Positions 6,131-6,732 of a stretch of DNA of 6,732 nt are shown here, in pieces (the first letter of the stretch is position 1; every line of letters starts with the position of its first letter). The stretch spans positions 1 to 6,732 of the forward strand of contig CANHEC010000132.1 in NCBI GenBank assembly GCA_947459455.1, written 5' to 3'. Origin of the DNA: Chitinophagaceae bacterium (GTDB lineage: Bacteria > Bacteroidota > Bacteroidia > Chitinophagales > Chitinophagaceae). Under the pieces are notes generated by a model. That model was not told where the DNA came from and did no database searches. It was given only the letters and a program-made list of their open reading frames with translations. The translations under genes were made by a program, and so were the position numbers.

Positions 6131-6186
6131 GCAATGCCTGGTCGTCCTGCCCACGCAGGTACCCGGCCGTAAGCACAATACTGAAC

Positions 6187-6221
6187 AGCCCTCCCTCTAT
6201 TTGCGGAGGGCTTTTTATTTT
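6187..6221 (+). terminator. Strong Rho-independent terminator between rpmH and rnpA
   Basis: AGCCCTCC (6187-6194) pairs perfectly with GGAGGGCT (6205-6212) around a 10-nt loop, followed by a T-rich tract (6212-6221, interrupted by one A). It should end or attenuate the rpmH transcript 20 bp before the rnpA start. Confidence 0.88.
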
Positions 6222-6241
6222 ACCACCCTGCTACCCGCCAC

Positions 6242-6655
6242 ATGAGCACGCCGCGCCGCCATACCCTGGGCAAAGCCGAAAAGCTGAAGAGCCGCAAGCT
6301 GATCGACCAGCTGTTTGCGCAGGGGCGCAGCTTTACGGCCTTTCCGGTAAAAGTGGTGTACCTGGCGGCCCCCCAGCCCCCGGCACCCGACACCGAACAA
6401 CCGACACCCGTTCAGGTAGGCGTAACGGCCAGTACCCGCCATTTTAAGCGGGCTACCGACCGCAACCGCATCAAGCGCCTGCTACGCGAAGTGTACCGCC
6501 AGCAAAAGCATGAGCTGCACGACGCTGTGACCCAACAGGGTCTTCAGCTCTCCGTTTTCTTCATTTACCTCGATAAAGAACTGCCCACCTACGCCCTGCT
6601 GCAGGATAAAATGCGCTACTGCCTGAAACGACTGCGCAAAGAACTGGGCCCATAA
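6242..6655 (+). CDS. rnpA: Ribonuclease P protein component
   Basis: Protein subunit of RNase P; it binds the catalytic RNA and the tRNA-precursor 5' leader during 5' maturation of tRNAs. The 137-residue product has the expected order: an N-terminal segment IDQLFAQGRSF (21-31), a beta strand ending PVKVVYLA (35-42), and the diagnostic basic RNR motif RHFKRATDRNRIKRLLREVY (66-85). A C-terminal strand and helix (LSVFFIYL, 103-110; KMRYCLKRLRKEL, 123-135) follow. Length is at the upper end for the family because of a Pro-rich insertion at about residues 44-57. The ATG at 6242 is the first in-frame start after the terminator. No promoter is recognised in the 20 bp between, so it probably depends on read-through from rpmH. 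A 12-bp hairpin follows the stop closely. Confidence 0.95.
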   Translation: MSTPRRHTLGKAEKLKSRKLIDQLFAQGRSFTAFPVKVVYLAAPQPPAPDTEQPTPVQVGVTASTRHFKRATDRNRIKRLLREVYRQQKHELHDAVTQQGLQLSVFFIYLDKELPTYALLQDKMRYCLKRLRKELGP

Positions 6656-6659
6656 TGCC

Positions 6660-6696
6660 AGCGGGTGCGCCAGCCTGTCGGCCGGGCGCACCCGCT
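6660..6696 (+). terminator. 12-bp perfect hairpin after rnpA, possible terminator or mRNA 3' stabiliser
   Basis: AGCGGGTGCGCC (6660-6671) pairs perfectly with GGCGCACCCGCT (6685-6696) around a 13-nt loop, four bases after the rnpA stop. Only TTG follows, with no proper T-tract, so intrinsic termination is uncertain. A second, shorter hairpin, CCGGGC (6708-6713) with GCCCGG (6719-6724), lies just downstream before the window ends. Confidence 0.5.
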
Positions 6697-6732
6697 TGTA
6701 CAGAGCACCGGGCACCTGGCCCGGCGGATATC

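Overview
The window looks like Bacteroidota, most likely a Chitinophagales-type genome. The evidence is a Bacteroidota-style Cas9, an rpmH promoter with a perfect TAnnTTTG -7 box, Shine-Dalgarno-poor starts, and the rpmH-rnpA gene pair. This placement is by eye; no search was run.

Left part (1-1525): a type II CRISPR-Cas locus, almost certainly II-C, entered from its 5' end. The first 474 codons of cas9 run leftward off the edge on the minus strand, with RuvC-I Asp10 and the arginine-rich bridge helix intact. Just upstream of the cas9 start, on the plus strand, is a tracrRNA gene with anti-repeat, nexus-type stem and Rho-independent terminator. The rest of cas9, and any cas1, cas2 and repeat-spacer array, must lie beyond the left edge.

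Middle (1526-5347): a 396-bp spacer without a convincing gene, then one 1141-codon gene for an SMC-like ATPase of the Wadjet JetC type (COG4913-like). Walker A, signature and Walker B motifs are intact. The JetA, JetB and JetD partners are not in the window, so JetC appears here as an orphan. Two anti-foreign-DNA genes, cas9 and jetC, therefore start about 0.5 kb apart and diverge. The cas9 region is visibly more AT-rich than jetC, rpmH and rnpA, which fits separate acquisition.

Right part (5348-6732): an intergenic region of about 0.6 kb. It is filled by a tandem repeat of about 155-162 bp (two copies plus a fragment), whose units contain short palindromic elements and degenerate 7-nt arrays. 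Next come the rpmH promoter and leader, rpmH (ribosomal protein L34), a strong terminator, rnpA (RNase P protein) and a 12-bp hairpin. These last genes are ordinary housekeeping genes.

Most worth following up: the tracrRNA packed against or across the cas9 promoter, the orphan JetC beside Cas9, and the heptamer-periodic composite repeat.
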